A stretch of 64,000 nt of DNA from Micromonospora inositola (GTDB lineage: Bacteria; Actinomycetota; Actinomycetes; Mycobacteriales; Micromonosporaceae): positions 4,490,001 through 4,554,000 of the forward strand of contig NZ_LT607754.1 of the NCBI RefSeq assembly GCF_900090285.1, written 5' to 3'. Below the pieces are notes generated by a model. It had not been told where the DNA came from, did no database searches, and saw only the letters and a program-made list of their open reading frames with translations. Positions 45,737 through 54,417 of this stretch are shown here, in pieces. Position 1 is the first letter of the stretch; every line of letters begins with the position of its first letter. Position numbers and translations under genes: made by a program.

Positions 45737-47536
45737 TCAGCGCCGGTCGCGCCGGTCGCCGCCGAAGTCCCGGTCGCGGCGCTCGCGCCGGTCGGCCCCG
45801 TCGAAGCGGCGCTCGCCGCCCCCGTCGCCGTCACGATCCCGGCGTACGGTCGTCTTGCGGCCCTTGATGGTGCTGCCGCGCAGCCCGGCGATCACCTCGT
45901 CGGCGACCCCGACCGGCACCTCCACCAGGGAGAACCGGTCGGCGATCTCGATCGAGCCGATGTCCCGGCCGCTGAGCTGGGTCTCCCCGGTGATCGCCCC
46001 GACCAGGTCCTGCGGCCGGACCCCGGCGCGCCGCCCCAGCCCGATGAAGACCTGCGTGGTGCCGCCGGTACGCGGTCGGGCGCCGCCGCCGCGCCGCTCC
46101 CCGCCGCGGCCCTCGTACCCCGGCCGGGTCTCCCGCTGCGGACGGACCGCGACCTGCGGGATCTCCTCCTCGTCGGGGGCGCCGGGCAGGGTCGCCTCGT
46201 GGGCCAGCTTCACCGCGGCGAGGGCGACCTCCATCATGTCGAACTCGTCCGACAGCGACTCCACGATCACCCGGAACGGATCGAGGTCGTCCTCCAGCAG
46301 GCTCTCCCGCAGCGCGGCCTGGGTCAGCTCCAGCCGCCGGGTCCGCAGGTCGGCCACCGTCGGGATCTTGTCGATGGCGATCCGCTGACCGGTCACCCGC
46401 TCGATGGTCTTGAGCATCCGGTGCTCGCGCGGCTCGGCGAGGGTGATCGCCACGCCCTCCCTGCCGGCCCGACCGACCCGGCCGATCCGGTGCACGTACG
46501 ACTCCGGCGCCGACGGCACGTCGTAGTTGACCACGTGGGTGAGCTGCTCGACGTCCAGGCCGCGGGCCGCCACGTCGGTGGCCACCAGCAGGTCGGCGGT
46601 GCCCGAGCGGAGCCGGCCCATCACCCGGTCCCGCTGCTCCTGGCTCATCCCGCCGTGTAGCGCCTCCGCCCGGTAGCCCCGGCCGTTCATCGTCTCGGTG
46701 AGCCGGTCCACCTCCTCGCGGCTGCGGCAGAAGACGATCGCCGCGGTGGGGGACTCCACGTCCAGCACCCGGCCCAGCGCCGCCGGCTTGTGTGCCCGGG
46801 AGACGATGTACGCGCTCTGCCGCACCCGGGGCGCCTCGCCGGCCACCGCCCGCTCGCGCTCGATCTGGATGCGCTGCGGGTCGGTCAGGTGCTTGCGGGC
46901 CAGCCCGTCGATCCGGGACGGCATGGTCGCCGAGAAGAGCACCGTCTGCCGCTGCGCCGGGGCGTGCTCCAGGATCGCCTCGATGTCCTCGGCGAAGCCC
47001 ATGTCGAGCATCTCGTCCGCCTCGTCCAGCACCACGGTGGCCAGCGAACCCAGCCGCAGCGTGCCCCGGGCGATGTGGTCCAGCGCCCGGCCCGGGGTGG
47101 CCACCACCACGTCCACGCCCAGGTCCAGGGCACGCAGTTGCCGGCCGATCGGCTGGCCGCCGTAGATCGGCAGGACCCGGGTGCCGAGGTCCTTGCCGTA
47201 GCGGTGGAACGCCTCGGAGACCTGCACCGCCAGCTCCCGGGTGGGCACCAGCACCAGCGACACCGGGTCACCGCCGGTCCGGTCGTCCGGCATCCGCTGC
47301 AGCAGCGGGAGGGCGAACGCGGCGGTCTTGCCCGTACCGGTCGCCGCCTGCCCCAGCAGGTCCCGGCCGGCCAGCAGCGGCGGGATCGCCTCCCGCTGGA
47401 TCGGGGTCGGCTCCTCGTAGCCGAGCGCGGAGAGCGCGCCCAGCAGTTCGGCGCGCAGCCCGAGATCCGCGAAGGCGGTCGCCTCGTCGGTGTCGGCGGC
47501 GGGGGTGGGGTCGGTCGGTGTTGGTGCGGAACTCAT
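45737..47536 (-). CDS. deaD: DEAD-box RNA helicase (DeaD/CsdA type)
   Basis: An ATP-dependent RNA helicase of 599 residues, probably for ribosome assembly or mRNA remodelling. The N-terminal Q motif GYEEPTPIQREAIP is followed by Walker A ATGTGKT, DEAD (VVLDEADEML), SAT in LFSATMPS, and the C-terminal helicase motifs RGLDVEQL and HRIGRVGRAG. A DbpA-type RNA-binding domain lies at about residues 490-560 (VFIGLGRRAGVRPQDLVGAI), then a tail rich in Arg, Asp and Gly. ATG 47536 has AAAGG upstream. It stands alone. Confidence 0.9.
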   Translation of the reverse strand: MSSAPTPTDPTPAADTDEATAFADLGLRAELLGALSALGYEEPTPIQREAIPPLLAGRDLLGQAATGTGKTAAFALPLLQRMPDDRTGGDPVSLVLVPTRELAVQVSEAFHRYGKDLGTRVLPIYGGQPIGRQLRALDLGVDVVVATPGRALDHIARGTLRLGSLATVVLDEADEMLDMGFAEDIEAILEHAPAQRQTVLFSATMPSRIDGLARKHLTDPQRIQIERERAVAGEAPRVRQSAYIVSRAHKPAALGRVLDVESPTAAIVFCRSREEVDRLTETMNGRGYRAEALHGGMSQEQRDRVMGRLRSGTADLLVATDVAARGLDVEQLTHVVNYDVPSAPESYVHRIGRVGRAGREGVAITLAEPREHRMLKTIERVTGQRIAIDKIPTVADLRTRRLELTQAALRESLLEDDLDPFRVIVESLSDEFDMMEVALAAVKLAHEATLPGAPDEEEIPQVAVRPQRETRPGYEGRGGERRGGGARPRTGGTTQVFIGLGRRAGVRPQDLVGAITGETQLSGRDIGSIEIADRFSLVEVPVGVADEVIAGLRGSTIKGRKTTVRRDRDGDGGGERRFDGADRRERRDRDFGGDRRDRR

Positions 47537-47729
47537 GCGACAAGCCTTTCATCACCCCCGCCGGCCCGTCGCGTCGACCGGCACAACCGTCACCCGCGAC
47601 ACGTTCACCCGACGATGGCCAGCACCATGGTGAGCCCGACGACGGCGTCCAGGACGACGCACCACTCGGCGTATCCCGCCGGCAGTCCGGGGGACGTCCC
47701 CGCACACCGGCGGCGGCTAGCCTGACCGG

Positions 47730-48263
47730 GTGCGTACGGTCGAACTGGTGTGCTCGCCGCCGCTGGAGGAGGCGGTGCGGGCGGCCTGGGACCGGCTCGC
47801 CGTGGCCGGGCTGCCCAGCCTGGGCCGCAACACCCACCCCAGCAACCGGCCGCATCTGACCCTCGCCTCGGTCGACGAATTCCCGCCCGGGGCGGAGGAA
47901 CGTCTCGCCGACCTCTGCGCCGCCGTGCTGCCCCTGCCGGCCCGCCTCGGCCGGGTCGAGGTGCTCGACGGCAGCGCGCCGCTGGTCTGGTTGGTCCGGC
48001 CCCTACCGGAGCTGGTCGCCCTGCACGCCGCGGTCTGGGACGTGCTGGCCGGCGCCCCTGGGCAGAACCCGTGGCACCTGCCGGGGCGGTGGATCCCGCA
48101 CCTGAGCCTCGCGCTGCGGTTCCGCTACGCCGACCGGCGGTTGGCCGGGGCGGTGGCCGGCGCCGACCGGCCGAGCGGGGAGTTCGCGGCGGCGCGCAGC
48201 TACGACGGCGACACCCGGACGGTCAGTGAGCTGACCGCCACCGACGGCCTGTACCCGGGCTGA
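47730..48263 (+). CDS. 2H phosphoesterase (2'-5' RNA ligase-like)
   Basis: A cytoplasmic protein of 177 residues with the two conserved HxT/S motifs of the 2H family, RPHLTLA at about residues 41-47 and IPHLSLA at about residues 119-125, placed symmetrically in each half. Members hydrolyse or form 2'-5' and cyclic phosphodiester bonds in RNA or nucleotides. GTG 47730 is the start. It ends at a hairpin shared with the convergent GH43 gene. The biological substrate is unknown. Confidence 0.8.
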   Translation: MRTVELVCSPPLEEAVRAAWDRLAVAGLPSLGRNTHPSNRPHLTLASVDEFPPGAEERLADLCAAVLPLPARLGRVEVLDGSAPLVWLVRPLPELVALHAAVWDVLAGAPGQNPWHLPGRWIPHLSLALRFRYADRRLAGAVAGADRPSGEFAAARSYDGDTRTVSELTATDGLYPG

Positions 48264-48273
48264 ACCAGCGGGC

Positions 48274-48305
48274 GGGGGCCGTCCGCCCGCTGGCGGACGG
48301 CCCCC
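48274..48305. terminator. Bidirectional hairpin terminator
   Basis: GGGGGCCGTCCGCC (48274-48287) pairs perfectly with GGCGGACGGCCCCC (48292-48305) around a four-base loop, between the 2H phosphoesterase and GH43 genes. Confidence 0.8.
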
Positions 48306-48308
48306 GGC

Positions 48309-50528
48309 TCAGCGGTGGAACCGCAGGTAGTCGAACTCGGCGGTCACCGGGGGCTCTGCGCCGCCGTGCGCGACCAGGCCGATCCGGGGCGTGGTGTCGG
48401 CCGGGAAGGTCCACACCCCACCCCAGGTCCAGTGCACGCCGTCCCGGCTGGAGCCGGCCCGGAACTCGTGCTCCCCGGTGGCCGCGTCGACGTGGTGGGC
48501 CAGCCGCAGCCAGGTGGTGGTGGCCGGGGTGCCGACGATGTTGCCGCCGTACACCGGCTGACCCGCGAAGGGCAGCTCGTAGCCGTACTCGACCTGCCGG
48601 GTGTTCCAGATCGCCACCTGGGACAGCCGGGCGAACCGATCGTCGTCCACGTACGCGACCATCCCGGCCTGCTGGTAGTTGCGGACGGTCTCCTCGCCGA
48701 GGTCGAGGGTCACCTTCGTCTCCGCCACGTAGTCCCCGCTCGGCGCGTCGTGCAGCAGCACGCCGGCGGTGTTCCCGGTGCCGACCAGGTCGGCCGACTC
48801 CACCGGCCAGCGAAGCGCGCCGTCGCGTACCGTCGCGGCCGGATCCTGCCGGACCCACCGCCAGGCCGGGTCGAACCCGTCGTCGAACTCGTCGGACCAG
48901 GCGGGCAGCAGTGGACCGGCGGTCGGTGGCGCCACCGCCTGTCGCGCCGGCCGGTACAGCCGGGCGGCGCTCACGTTGTCGAACTCGGCGGTCCCGCCCT
49001 CGGCGAGCAGGGTGAGCGGTCCCGCGACCGGGTGGGTCAGCCGCAGCGTGACCACGGCGAGCTGGTCACCGAGGCGGGCTGGGCTCAGCTCGGCGACGAG
49101 CTGCCGGCCGCGGACCTCGACGGCCAGGTTGTGCCGGTCGGCGGGGTCGAACCCGGCGGGCAGCGGAACGCTCGCGGTCGCCCCGCCGGCCTCCCGGGCC
49201 ACCAGCCGGTCGCCGTCGATCCGGACGTCCACCCGGCCGAGCCGCAACCCGGCGGCGTCCGCCCCGGTCAGCCGCAGGTCCGCCTCCGCGCGCACGTCCC
49301 CGTCGAAAGCGGTACGACTCGTCAGCGCGCCGGTCCTGGTGAGTCGCCCGTCGGCCACCTGCCAGCTGTCGTCGTCGGCCCGCCAGCGGGTGAGCGCCGG
49401 GGAGTCGAAGCGTTCGTCGAGCCGGGCGGTCGTGACCGGCGCGGGCCGCGGCCCCTCCGACGGCCCGGCGCCGGCGTTCACGGTGGGCCAGCCGTCGATC
49501 CAGTCGAGCCGGTCCAGCAGCATCGGCCGCTCGTTGATCCCGAACGGCTCGTCCAGGTACGGGTCGGCGCGGTCGATCGCGTGGTACACGATCCAGTCCT
49601 GCCCGGACAGGTCGGTGAGGAAGCCGTTGTGGCCGGTGCCGATCCAGCGGTTGCCGTTCTGGGTGAGCACCGGGGTGCCGCCGGCCCGGGAGGCGTCCAG
49701 CCGCAGCCCGTCCCGGTCGACGAACGGCCCGCGCGGGCCGCGGGCCCGTCCGACCTGGACGGAGTAACCGGTGGCCGGGCCGGCGCAGCAGTTCGCGGTG
49801 GAGGCGAAGAGGTAGTACCAGCCCTCGTGGCGCAGCACGTAGCTGCCCTCGAACTTGTTGTCGACGGCGACCAGCGTCGGGGCGCCGACCGCGCGCAGCC
49901 CGTCGGCGCTGAGCTCGGTGACCGAGATGCCGCCGTAGTAGCTGCCGAAGTAGAGGTAGTGGCGGCCGTCGACGTCGGTGAACTGGCTCGGGTCGATGGT
50001 CCACAGGTAGCCACCGCCCCCGCCGGGGCGCGGGGCGACCACCGGCTCGTCCGCGAAGGTCCACGGGCCGGTCGGGGTGGGCGCGGTGGCGGCCCCGATG
50101 GCGGTGTCGAAGGTGTCGGCGGAGACGCCGGTGTCGGTGACCGTCACGTACATGACCCAGTGGTCGCCGACCCGGCGCACGTCGGGCGCCCAGAACGCCG
50201 CGCCGGGGGCGGCCCAGGACGGGCGCTGGTCCGCGGCGAGGGCATCGCCGACGTACGTCCAGTCGACCAGGTCGGCCGAGCGGGCGGTGGGTACCCGGTG
50301 GGCCTGCTTCTCGCCCTCCCGAAGCGGGTCGGAGGTGCCGTAGGCGTACCAGAGGCCGTCGTCGCCGCGGACGACGACCGGGTCGGCGAAGGTGTCGGCG
50401 AATCCGGCGGAGACCGGGTTGGGGTAGCGGTCGGGCCCGGAACCGGCCACGGCCGGCGCGGACGCCGTCGTCGCCAGCACCAGTCCGAGTACGGCGGCGA
50501 GCACGCCGCCACGGTGGAGGTGTCCCAT
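48309..50528 (-). CDS. Secreted GH43-family glycosidase with beta-sandwich domains
   Basis: An exported glycosidase of 739 residues for plant arabinan or xylan-type side chains. A signal peptide spans about residues 1-28. The five-bladed GH43 domain covers about residues 35-340: the base aspartate is in FADTFADPVVV, the pKa-modulating aspartate in LWTIDPSQF and the acid glutamate in NKFEGSYVL. Two beta-sandwich regions follow, about 365-525 and 545-738; the last resembles DUF1349/GH43 C-terminal domains (SGDYVAETKVTLDL, YQQAGMVAYVDDDRF). ATG 50528 is the start. Whether it is an arabinanase, arabinofuranosidase or xylosidase cannot be read from sequence. Confidence 0.85.
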   Translation of the reverse strand: MGHLHRGGVLAAVLGLVLATTASAPAVAGSGPDRYPNPVSAGFADTFADPVVVRGDDGLWYAYGTSDPLREGEKQAHRVPTARSADLVDWTYVGDALAADQRPSWAAPGAAFWAPDVRRVGDHWVMYVTVTDTGVSADTFDTAIGAATAPTPTGPWTFADEPVVAPRPGGGGGYLWTIDPSQFTDVDGRHYLYFGSYYGGISVTELSADGLRAVGAPTLVAVDNKFEGSYVLRHEGWYYLFASTANCCAGPATGYSVQVGRARGPRGPFVDRDGLRLDASRAGGTPVLTQNGNRWIGTGHNGFLTDLSGQDWIVYHAIDRADPYLDEPFGINERPMLLDRLDWIDGWPTVNAGAGPSEGPRPAPVTTARLDERFDSPALTRWRADDDSWQVADGRLTRTGALTSRTAFDGDVRAEADLRLTGADAAGLRLGRVDVRIDGDRLVAREAGGATASVPLPAGFDPADRHNLAVEVRGRQLVAELSPARLGDQLAVVTLRLTHPVAGPLTLLAEGGTAEFDNVSAARLYRPARQAVAPPTAGPLLPAWSDEFDDGFDPAWRWVRQDPAATVRDGALRWPVESADLVGTGNTAGVLLHDAPSGDYVAETKVTLDLGEETVRNYQQAGMVAYVDDDRFARLSQVAIWNTRQVEYGYELPFAGQPVYGGNIVGTPATTTWLRLAHHVDAATGEHEFRAGSSRDGVHWTWGGVWTFPADTTPRIGLVAHGGAEPPVTAEFDYLRFHR

Positions 50529-50579
50529 CAGACCTGCCTCGGGTCGGTGTCGACATAGGTCACTGCGGTGCCCCGTTTC

Positions 50580-50603
50580 TACAACGTTGGATACAACGAT
50601 GTA
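50580..50603 (-). promoter_or_regulatory. Operator-like repeats upstream of the GH43 gene
   Basis: TACAACGTTG (50580-50589) and TACAACGATGTA (50592-50603) lie in the divergent gap between GH43 and the ArsR-type gene. The second is nearly palindromic and resembles LacI-family sites such as those before the GH32 gene. Control of GH43 by a LacI-type repressor is plausible; no such gene is nearby. Confidence 0.4.
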
Positions 50604-50659
50604 AAGAGCGCCGATACCCTTCGGCCTTCACCGAACCGTCCCCGTGCCAGCATGGGGCC

Positions 50660-51406
50660 ATGACCACCACCAGCATCGACGGCACTTCGGTCGCCGGCCT
50701 CGCCGCGCTGCTCGCCGACCGCACCCGGGCCAGCTTCTGCCTGGCCCTGCTCGACGGACGGGCCTGGACGGCGGGCGAGCTGGCCCGCGCCGCAGGGGTG
50801 GCCGCGTCCACCGCCAGCGACCACCTCACCCGGCTGGTCCGCGGCGGACTGCTGGTCGAGGAGCGGCAGGGCCGACACCGGTACGTCCGCCTGGCCGGCC
50901 CGTCGGTGGCCCAGCTCATCGAGGACCTGGCCGGCCACGCCCCCGCCCCGCCGACCCCACCCCGGACGTTGCGCGCCGCGCAGGCCGGCGCCGCCCTGGC
51001 GTACGCCCGTACCTGCTACGACCACCTGGCCGGGCGGCTCGGCGTGCGGCTGTACGACGCAATGCTCGCCCGCAACGTGCTGGACCGGTCGGGCGGCCTC
51101 GCCCTCACCCCCGCCGGCCTGGACTGGCTGACCGGCCTCGGGGTGCCGGTCGAGCCGCTGCGGACCGCCCGGCGGCCCCTGGTCCGCGACTGTCTGGACT
51201 GGACCGAGCGCCGCCCCCACCTGGCTGGCGCGCTCGGGGCGGCGCTCTGCCACCGCTTCCTCGACCTCGGCTGGACCGTACGCGGCACCGGCCGCGCGAT
51301 CCGCCTCACCCCGGCCGGCGTACCCGCCCTCGCCGCCGCCCTCCACCTCGACCCCGCCGACCTCGCCCCCGCCCCGCCCCGCGACACCGGCGCCGGCCGC
51401 GCCTGA
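50660..51406 (+). CDS. ArsR-type winged-helix regulator with C-terminal domain
   Basis: A regulator of 248 residues. The N-terminal winged helix covers about residues 12-75: LAALLADRTRASFCLALLDG, WTAGELARAAGVAASTASDHLTRLV as the helix-turn-helix, and GGLLVEERQGRHRYVRLA as the wing. The C-terminal 150 residues are a separate helical domain, with few cysteines and none in a metal-site pattern, so metal sensing is unlikely. It diverges from GH43 and precedes the P450 gene by 112 bases; it may control either. Confidence 0.75.
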   Translation: MTTTSIDGTSVAGLAALLADRTRASFCLALLDGRAWTAGELARAAGVAASTASDHLTRLVRGGLLVEERQGRHRYVRLAGPSVAQLIEDLAGHAPAPPTPPRTLRAAQAGAALAYARTCYDHLAGRLGVRLYDAMLARNVLDRSGGLALTPAGLDWLTGLGVPVEPLRTARRPLVRDCLDWTERRPHLAGALGAALCHRFLDLGWTVRGTGRAIRLTPAGVPALAAALHLDPADLAPAPPRDTGAGRA

Positions 51407-51518
51407 CCGGCCCGACCCGATCCGCCCCGCGCTCCGCCCCATCGGTCGCGCCGCCCCGCGCCCCGTCCCGCTCCACGGTTCGGCGGGGGCCGAAGTGTTC
51501 CGGGCCTAGCGTCGGGTC

Positions 51519-52529
51519 ATGAGCTGGTCGATGATCGCCGCCGCGCCCGACACGCCCGCCTGCGGACCGCCCGTCCCCGACGCCGACGGCGGCTGGTCCG
51601 TCACCCGGCACGCCGACGTGACCGACGTGCTGACCCACCCCGACTGCGTGGTGCCGACCGCCCCCGACGGGCCACCGGGCACCCTGGCCTGGCTGCGTGG
51701 CACGGTGAGCCGGTTCAGCGACCCGCAGCGCCACCCGGTCCGGCGCGCGGTCGGCGTGGCCGCCCTGGCCGAGCTCGACCCGGACGAGCTCCGGACCGCG
51801 GCCGCCCGGCTGACCGGGGACGAGATCGACCGGGCCGGCGGGCGGCTCGACGTGATGGCGCGGCTGGCGCGCCGCGTACCGCTGGTGGTGCTGGCCGATC
51901 GGCTCGGCCTGGCCGACCCGGCGGCGGCCGTGCCGGCGGTGGTCGCGGCGGCCGCCGCCTACCATCCGGGCGCGACCCCGGCGGCGGTGGCGCGCGCCGA
52001 CCGGGCGGTCGGGATCCTGCTGGCGCTGTCGCCGCCCGCCGCACCGGAGGTCACCGCGAACCGGCTCGGGCTGCTGGTGCAGGCCTGCGATGCCACCGCC
52101 GGCCTGATCGGTGCCGCCGCCCGGCACGTCCTCCCGGCGCCGGAGTCGGTGCCGACCGGCGACCTGCTCGCCGAGGTGCTCCGGTTCGACCCGCCCGTCC
52201 GCGCCACCCGCCGGGTCGCCGCCGCCGCGCTGCGGCTCGGCGGGCGGGAGATCGCCGCCGGCGCCGCGCTGGTGCTCCGATTCGACGCGGCCAACCGCGA
52301 TCCGGACGTCTTCGCCGAGCCGGACCGGTTCGCCCCGGGCCGGCCCGGCCGCGCGCTGACCTTCGGCGCCGGTCCGCGGGGGTGCCCGGGGGAGCGGCAC
52401 GCCCTGGCCCTGGCCACCGGAGTGGTCGACGTGCTGCGCCGCCGCTGCCACCGCACCGACACCGAGATCCGCCACGATCCGCATCCGACGCTGCGCGTTC
52501 CCACCAGACTCGAGGTGAGCCCCCGATGA
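51519..52529 (+). CDS. Short cytochrome P450-like protein
   Basis: A haem protein of 336 residues, about 60 shorter than normal bacterial P450s. The haem-binding motif FGAGPRGCPG with the ligand cysteine is intact at about residues 287-296, and the ExxR pair is in EVLRFDPPVRATRR. The N-terminus is short, and the I-helix lacks the usual acid-threonine pair (it reads CDATAGLIGAA), so oxygen activation may be abnormal. No ferredoxin gene is nearby. Its stop overlaps the start of the next gene (ATGA at 52526-52529), a strong sign that the two act together. Confidence 0.75.
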   Translation: MSWSMIAAAPDTPACGPPVPDADGGWSVTRHADVTDVLTHPDCVVPTAPDGPPGTLAWLRGTVSRFSDPQRHPVRRAVGVAALAELDPDELRTAAARLTGDEIDRAGGRLDVMARLARRVPLVVLADRLGLADPAAAVPAVVAAAAAYHPGATPAAVARADRAVGILLALSPPAAPEVTANRLGLLVQACDATAGLIGAAARHVLPAPESVPTGDLLAEVLRFDPPVRATRRVAAAALRLGGREIAAGAALVLRFDAANRDPDVFAEPDRFAPGRPGRALTFGAGPRGCPGERHALALATGVVDVLRRRCHRTDTEIRHDPHPTLRVPTRLEVSPR

Positions 52530-53332
52530 ACGACCGGCACGCCGCCTTCCACGCCCTGCACCGGCCGGGCCGTCCGCTGCTGCTCCCCAACGCCTGGGAC
52601 GCGGCCTCCGCCGCCGCGCTCGCCGCCCGGGGCCACCCCGCGATCGGCACCACCAGCCTCGGGGTCGCCGCAGCCGGCGGGAAACCCGACGCGGCGGCGG
52701 CGACCCAGGACGAGAACCTCGACCTCGCCCGGCGGCTGCGCGGGCTGCCGGTGCTGCTCACCGTCGACGTCGAGGGCGGCTTCAGCGACGACCCGGCATC
52801 GGTGGCCGGGTACGTCGCCGAACTGGCCGGGCTCGGCGTGGTCGGCATCAACCTCGAGGACGGCCGCCCCGACGGCACCCTGGCCCCGCCCGAGCTGGTG
52901 GCGGCCAAGCTAGCCGCGGTGCGGTCAGCGGTGCCCGGGCTCTTCCTCAACGCCCGCACCGACGCCTGGTGGCTGGGGGTGCCCGAGCCGCTGGAGCAGG
53001 CCCTGCACCGGGCCCGGACGTACCGGGACGCGGGCGCCCACGGGGTCTTCGTTCCCGGGGCCCCGGACGACATCGTCGCGCTGCTCGCCGCCGAGGTCGG
53101 CGTGCCGCTGAACGTGCTCCACCGGCCCGGCGGCCCGAGCCTGGCGGAGCTGGGTCGGCTCGGGGTGGCCCGGGTGAGCACCGGGTCGCTGCTGTTCCGC
53201 GCGGCCCTCGGCGCGGCGCTCGACCTCGCCGACGCCGTCCGCGCCGGGCGGGACGGCGACCCGCGCGCCGTACCGACGTACGGATGGGTGCAGGAGCTGT
53301 CCGGGCGGTTCGGGGCGGACCACACCGGATAG
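52526..53332 (+). CDS. Isocitrate lyase/PEP mutase superfamily protein
   Basis: A cytoplasmic TIM-barrel enzyme of 268 residues. It has LLLPNAWDAASAAALAARG at the start, the magnesium-site aspartate in LLTVDVEGGFSDD, GINLEDGRPDG where the family has an E-D pair, and NARTDAWWLG. The KKCGH loop of true isocitrate and methylisocitrate lyases is absent, so it belongs to the broad PEP-mutase/oxaloacetate-type subgroup that makes or breaks C-C or P-C bonds in 2-keto acids. It is coupled to the short P450 gene, so a shared small-molecule pathway is likely but unknown. Confidence 0.8.
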   Translation: MNDRHAAFHALHRPGRPLLLPNAWDAASAAALAARGHPAIGTTSLGVAAAGGKPDAAAATQDENLDLARRLRGLPVLLTVDVEGGFSDDPASVAGYVAELAGLGVVGINLEDGRPDGTLAPPELVAAKLAAVRSAVPGLFLNARTDAWWLGVPEPLEQALHRARTYRDAGAHGVFVPGAPDDIVALLAAEVGVPLNVLHRPGGPSLAELGRLGVARVSTGSLLFRAALGAALDLADAVRAGRDGDPRAVPTYGWVQELSGRFGADHTG

Positions 53333-53388
53333 GGCGTCGTTCGGGGGAGATAGGAGGATTGTTCGGGGATCCACGGATTCTGGTGCTT

Positions 53389-53417
53389 ACGGTGTGTTTC
53401 AGGTTCATCCACACCGT
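53389..53417. promoter_or_regulatory. Inverted repeat upstream of the M15-like/AsnB pair
   Basis: ACGGTGTG (53389-53396) and CACACCGT (53410-53417) are perfect 8-base inverted repeats around a 13-base spacer, 27 bases before the next start codon. The spacing suits a dimeric regulator. A hairpin role in the leader is also possible. Confidence 0.4.
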
Positions 53418-53443
53418 GTCCTGCCCGGAGAGAGGACCCGACC

Positions 53444-54412
53444 ATGCGAGTGCCCAGCCGAAGCCCCGGCCAGCAGCCCGGGACCGCCGTCGCGTCCGCC
53501 GCCCCCGTCCGCCGCCTGCCCACGTCGCCCCCGGCCCGCCGGTCCACACCCGGCGAGCCGGACCTGGCCGCGTACCGGGCCGCGGTGGCGGAGCTGCTCG
53601 TCGAGGTGGGCGCCCTGGCCGACGCCCCGTCGACCGCCGCCCGACAGGTGCTGCTGGACCAGCGGCTGCGCGAGCCGGCGATCGCCGCGGTGCTCGACGC
53701 CACCCCGCAGGGGTTCGTCGGCGCCCGGGAGACGCTGCTGCTGGAGATGGCCCGCTACCAGCCGAACGCGCGCAGCTCCGCCGCCGACCTGACCGCGCTG
53801 GTCCGGATCTACCTGCTCTCCCGGATCGACGTGATGTGGTGGCGGGACGCGCCCACCTTCGCGACCGACGCGCAGGTCAACGGCAGCGTCGACCTGGTCG
53901 ATCTCGAGTGGCTGCGCCGCCGTGGCCTGCTCGGCTTCCGGTACCAGGAGCAGCCCGCCAGCGTCCTCGGCCGGAGTCTGCGCGCGGTACGCCGCCAGCT
54001 CCTCCCGGACGCCACCCCGCGCACCGCGGGCCTGATGTTCCGCCGGGCCCGCCGTGAGGTCGTGGCTCTGCTCAACGACGTCGCCCGGGAGTTCGCCCTG
54101 GCCACCCCGCCCGCCACTCCGCCGCTCTGGGTGACCAGCCTGGCCCGCAGCGCCGAGCACCAGTACCGGCTACGCCGCCTCGGGTACGCCGCCATGGTGC
54201 CCAGCGGCCACTGCCTCGGCTACGCCGCCGACGTGGAGCTGGCCTGGTTCCGGCGCTTCGGCGTCCGGGACACCCTGGCCGGCCTGCTGCTGGCCCGGCA
54301 GGACGCCGGCGAGATCAACGTGGTCGACGAGGGCCAGGCCTGGCACCTCTGCCTCGCGCCCACCGCCCGCCGCCGGCTGCGGCGAGCGTACGAGGCAGAG
54401 ATGGCGGTCTGA
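53444..54412 (+). CDS. Putative M15/DUF5715-like D,D-peptidase-type protein
   Basis: A 322-residue protein I do not recognise overall. The N-terminal 45 residues are Pro/Ala/Arg-rich with no clear signal peptide. The C-terminal part carries SGHCLGYAAD (about residues 258-267), matching the metal-ligand pattern SxHxxGxAxD of M15 D-Ala-D-Ala peptidases. A later EGQAWHLCLAP (about 299-309) fits their second WH ligand motif. This suggests a zinc peptidase-like fold. The middle is helical with MWWRDAPTFATD. It is five bases before an asparagine-synthase-type gene and so in one unit. The peptidase idea is inference from two short motifs. Confidence 0.5.
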   Translation: MRVPSRSPGQQPGTAVASAAPVRRLPTSPPARRSTPGEPDLAAYRAAVAELLVEVGALADAPSTAARQVLLDQRLREPAIAAVLDATPQGFVGARETLLLEMARYQPNARSSAADLTALVRIYLLSRIDVMWWRDAPTFATDAQVNGSVDLVDLEWLRRRGLLGFRYQEQPASVLGRSLRAVRRQLLPDATPRTAGLMFRRARREVVALLNDVAREFALATPPATPPLWVTSLARSAEHQYRLRRLGYAAMVPSGHCLGYAADVELAWFRRFGVRDTLAGLLLARQDAGEINVVDEGQAWHLCLAPTARRRLRRAYEAEMAV

Positions 54413-54417
54413 GGAGG

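Noticed and set aside
47537..47729. Short hydrophobic leftward peptide (GYAEWCVVLDAVVGLTMVLAIVG) in the helicase/2H gap
   Set aside because: It reads like a membrane peptide but has no start codon or ribosome site in frame, so I cannot support it as a gene.
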